From: Poriferisphaera corsica
GTDB taxonomy: Bacteria; Planctomycetota; Phycisphaerae; Phycisphaerales; Phycisphaeraceae
Assembly (NCBI RefSeq): GCF_007747445.1
Contig: NZ_CP036425.1
Span: 4,014,175-4,078,174, forward strand
DNA length: 64,000 nucleotides
Direction: 5' to 3'
In this document: piece by piece, positions 61,476-64,000 of the stretch
Position numbering within the stretch: position 1 is the first letter of the stretch
How the letters are laid out: every line of letters starts with the position of its first letter
Translations under genes and position numbers: made by a program
The notes under the pieces: model-generated
Told to the model about the DNA's origin: nothing
The model's database searches: none
Seen by the model: only the letters and a program-made list of their open reading frames with translations

Positions 61476-62885
61476 ATGACAAATACCGCTAACAAACCCG
61501 CGACTGCAGCCAACAAACTTATGCTCGACCCGCGCGTCACCCAAGCCAAAGCACTTCTACACGAAGCGCTCGCCGACCATGCCGCGCCCCTGAACAACGT
61601 CCGCCCACCCGTCGAAGAACTCAAAATCCCATATGAGCAAGCCCTTGAGCACACCGCAGCACTCCGCGGCGGTGGCCTCTTCTTCCCATACCTCGGCTCA
61701 GGCCTTGGCAACGGCCCATTCGTCGAGCTCGGGGACGGCTCCGTCAAACTCGACTTCATCACCGGCATCGGTGTCCATTTCTATGGCCACAACCACCCAG
61801 ACCTCGTCGACACCTCCGTCGACGCCGCCCTCCAAGACACCATCATGCAGGGCAACCTTCAGCAAAACCTCGACACCCGCACACTCCTCGACCTGCTCAT
61901 GCAGCTCGCGAAACTCAACCCCGAATCAAACCTCCAACATTGCTTCATGACCTCATCCGGCTCCATGGCCAACGACAACGCATTCAAACTCGCACTACAA
62001 AAAAACCATCCCGCAAGCCGGATCCTCGCATTCGAGCACAACTTCTGCGGCCGAACCATCGCCATGTCCTCCGTCACCGATAAAGCCGCCTACCGTGTCG
62101 GCCTCCCCACCACCCTCAACGTCGACTACGTTCCGTACTTTGATGAAACCGACCCCGAAGGCTCAACCGCCCTCGCCGTCAAAACGCTCAAACGTCACCT
62201 CAAACGCTACCCCGATCGCTACGCGCTCATGAAATTCGAAATCATCCAAGGTGAAGGTGGCTACAACCTCGCCTCGCGCGATTTCCACGTCCAACTCATG
62301 GAAATCTGCAAGGAAAACAACATCGCCGTCTTCGCAGACGAGATCCAAACCTTTGGCCGAACCACCAAACCATTCGCATTCCAACACTACAACCTCGACA
62401 AATACATCGACATCGTCAACATCGGCAAACTCTCACAAGTCTGCGCCACCTTCTTCACCGAACAATACAAACCCAAGCCCGGCCTCCTCTCCCAAACATT
62501 CACCTCATCCGGCGCTCAAATCCGCGCAGGCATCCGCATCGCCGATGAATTCCTCAACGGCGACCTCTTCGGTGACTCCGGCAAAATCATGACCCTCTCA
62601 AACCTCATGCGTGACAAGCTCCAAGCCCTCGCCGACAAACACCCCGGCAAAATCGCCGGCCCATTCGGCCTCGGCGCCATGATCGCCTTCACCCCTTACG
62701 ACGGCTCACTCGACAAAGCCAAACAACTCATGATGAACCTCTACAACGACGGCCTGCTCTGCTTCCTCGCAGGCGGCAACCCAACATGGCGTCTCCGTAT
62801 GCTCCCACCTATCCCTGCGATAGACGAATCACACATCAACCTCGCCATCGATCTCCTCGACAACGCACTCTCAAAAATGGACTAA
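61476..62885 (+). CDS. Class III (acetylornithine/succinylornithine-type) aminotransferase
   Basis: The 469-residue PLP enzyme of fold type I has the large-domain blocks DFITGIGVHFYGHNHPDLV, MTSSGSMANDNAFKLAL, FEHNFCGRTIAMSSVTDK, the acidic pair FADEIQTFGRT binding the PLP nitrogen, and the lysine in NIGKLSQVCATFF. It ends in RLRMLPPIPAIDESHI. It is longer than ArgD/AstC by about 60 residues, with an N-terminal extension reading KALLHEALADHAAPLNNVRPP. Context with the M20 enzyme and astA suggests transamination of an acylated ornithine or related amine. The leader is a repeat element; a weak AGAGGA ribosome site overlaps its end. Confidence 0.85.
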   Translation: MTNTANKPATAANKLMLDPRVTQAKALLHEALADHAAPLNNVRPPVEELKIPYEQALEHTAALRGGGLFFPYLGSGLGNGPFVELGDGSVKLDFITGIGVHFYGHNHPDLVDTSVDAALQDTIMQGNLQQNLDTRTLLDLLMQLAKLNPESNLQHCFMTSSGSMANDNAFKLALQKNHPASRILAFEHNFCGRTIAMSSVTDKAAYRVGLPTTLNVDYVPYFDETDPEGSTALAVKTLKRHLKRYPDRYALMKFEIIQGEGGYNLASRDFHVQLMEICKENNIAVFADEIQTFGRTTKPFAFQHYNLDKYIDIVNIGKLSQVCATFFTEQYKPKPGLLSQTFTSSGAQIRAGIRIADEFLNGDLFGDSGKIMTLSNLMRDKLQALADKHPGKIAGPFGLGAMIAFTPYDGSLDKAKQLMMNLYNDGLLCFLAGGNPTWRLRMLPPIPAIDESHINLAIDLLDNALSKMD

Positions 62886-62910
62886 TCTTCGATTAGAAAT
62901 AAACCTATCA

Positions 62911-62939
62911 AAAGGACGCTCGTTATGAGCGTCCTTTTT
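62911..62939 (+). terminator. Terminator after the aminotransferase gene
   Basis: A perfect 11-bp stem AAAGGACGCTC / GAGCGTCCTTT with loop GTTAT and a T-run. It separates the aminotransferase from astA. Confidence 0.9.
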
Positions 62940-63090
62940 CATACCCTTTTCCACATCATTTTCCGGCCCCCTCAGTATTCTCCCTTATATAACCTCGCCT
63001 ATCGATTTTAAACCCTCACAACCGGCTCCACGTACCCCAAAACGCTTCTTTTACCCTTATCACAACACAATAAACCGATACCATTCCTAT

Positions 63091-64000
63091 ATGCACATCA
63101 TCCGACCGATCACCAAAAATGATGGCGAAGCAGTCCTCAAACTCGCTTCTCAAGCTGGCTATGGCTTCACCTCACTCCTCCCGCAAAAATCCTACATCCA
63201 CGAACGCATCGAAGCATCCATCCACGGTAAGAACCTCCTCTTTGTTCTCGAAGATCTCTCCTCAAACACCGTCATAGGCACATCCGCCATCAAACCCAGC
63301 GCTGGCAAACCCAAAAAACCCTTCTACTCATTCCGCATCGAAACAGCATTCCGTAAATCCGAAACACTGGGCGTCAACCACGCCGTTCGCACACTCCATC
63401 TCTACCCCCAATTCAAAGGCCCCACCGAACTCGGCTCACTCATGATCCTCCAACAACACCGCAACTCACGCATCGGTCTCGGCCGCCTCGCTTCCCTTTC
63501 ACGCTTCCTCTACATCGCTGAATCACCCTCGCATTTCAACCACAACATCGTTGCCGAAATCCGTGGCTTCTCCGACGCACACGGCCACTCTCCATTCTGG
63601 GATGCCATCGGCAAGCACTTTTTCAAAACCGACTTCGTCTCCGCAGACCGACTCTCCGCCATCGACAAACAATTCATCGCTGACCTCATGCCCATCTACC
63701 CCATCTACATTCCGCTTCTTCCTCAAACCGCCCGTAATGTCATTGCAAAACCTCACCCTCAAGCCCTGCCCGCTCAAAAAATGCTCCTCTCCGAAGGTTT
63801 CCGCTTCATCGACCTCGTCGACATCTTCGACGCCGGCCCCTCCATGCAAGCCTCGCGTGATACGATTCGCACTGTTCGTGAATCCGCACATTTCACCATC
63901 AAAGACATCGCCCCCGTTTCTTCCCCCGAACTCCTCGGCCGACATCTCGATCAACCCGACTCGCCCCGCAAAAACAACACACTCATCATCGCCACATTCA
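63091..64000 (+). CDS. astA: Arginine N-succinyltransferase (partial at window end)
   Basis: Acyltransferase that succinylates arginine from succinyl-CoA, first step of the AST pathway. The frame is open from ATG 63091 to the last base, giving 303 residues of an approximately 340-residue family. Visible signatures are the GNAT-like start IIRPITKNDGEAVLKLA, GFTSLLPQ, GTSAIKPSAG, TELGSLMILQQHR, and the diagnostic EIRGFSDAHGHSPFWDAIGKHFF block, then FIADLMPIYPIYIPLLP and the LLSEGFRFIDLVDIFDAGP block. The start has no clear ribosome site. The 151-base gap upstream after the terminator has no gene. Confidence 0.88.
   Translation, partial: MHIIRPITKNDGEAVLKLASQAGYGFTSLLPQKSYIHERIEASIHGKNLLFVLEDLSSNTVIGTSAIKPSAGKPKKPFYSFRIETAFRKSETLGVNHAVRTLHLYPQFKGPTELGSLMILQQHRNSRIGLGRLASLSRFLYIAESPSHFNHNIVAEIRGFSDAHGHSPFWDAIGKHFFKTDFVSADRLSAIDKQFIADLMPIYPIYIPLLPQTARNVIAKPHPQALPAQKMLLSEGFRFIDLVDIFDAGPSMQASRDTIRTVRESAHFTIKDIAPVSSPELLGRHLDQPDSPRKNNTLIIATF

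Overview
The window looks like chromosomal DNA from a marine-type planctomycete, most probably class Phycisphaerae. This rests on PEP-CTERM surface proteins with NxxGxxxF-type repeats, a formylglycine sulfatase beside heparinase-, acetylesterase- and SGNH-type polysaccharide enzymes, flagellar regulation by FlgM with a Maf-type flagellin glycosylation locus, and single-copy housekeeping genes (atpD, mraY, folP) scattered outside their usual operons. No phage module, CRISPR array, rRNA operon or intact insertion sequence is visible.

Layout. 0-10.6 kb: end of a PEP-CTERM protein; agmatine-to-putrescine genes aguB and aguA around a small membrane protein; two PilZ genes; folP; an esterase; a Gly/Pro/Gln-rich secreted protein; a heparinase II/III-family enzyme; a lipoprotein. 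10.6-20.3 kb: a strongly folded leader in front of flgM, two paralogous secreted NAGPA-domain proteins, polX and gcvP. 20.4-30.1 kb: phosphoribosyltransferase, SGNH protein, small protein, trhO, acetylesterase, two large paralogous PEP-CTERM proteins, and a ParA ATPase with a very long acidic N-terminus. 30.6-41.4 kb: orphan atpD, a TPP decarboxylase, mraY, an EamA-type transporter, a sulfatase and a VWA protein. 41.4-47 kb: a four-gene operon on the minus strand (Maf glycosyltransferase; SpsF-type/SPASM fusion; CMP-sugar synthetase; NeuC-type epimerase), probably for nonulosonic-acid decoration of flagellin. 47-64 kb: Dabb protein, TPR protein, a two-domain PTPS-like protein, CbiX-type chelatase, M28 protease with PDZ, envelope proteins, xerD with a Cys-rich small gene, tRNA-Met, a sugar-phosphate transferase, and an arginine-catabolism cluster (M20 peptidase, class III aminotransferase, astA cut by the window end).

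The intergenic regions are as interesting as the genes. They hold two dispersed repeat families. One is a composite of a 28-nt palindrome, a 21-nt palindrome and a TGATACGAACAGG box that often runs into a G-tract (0.7, 3.5, 6.7, 32.6-36, 47 and 59 kb). The other is an approximately 130-bp element with terminal inverted repeats, present at least seven times between 47 and 61.5 kb. The plus strand also alternates between G-rich (0-10.6 and 32.7-50 kb) and C-rich (about 18-32 and 51-64 kb) blocks regardless of gene direction, and the orientation of the repeats follows these blocks. Six start codons lie 3-7 nt after a perfect TATAAT, which suggests leaderless transcripts.

All gene functions are read from motifs and family resemblance by eye; no database search was run.
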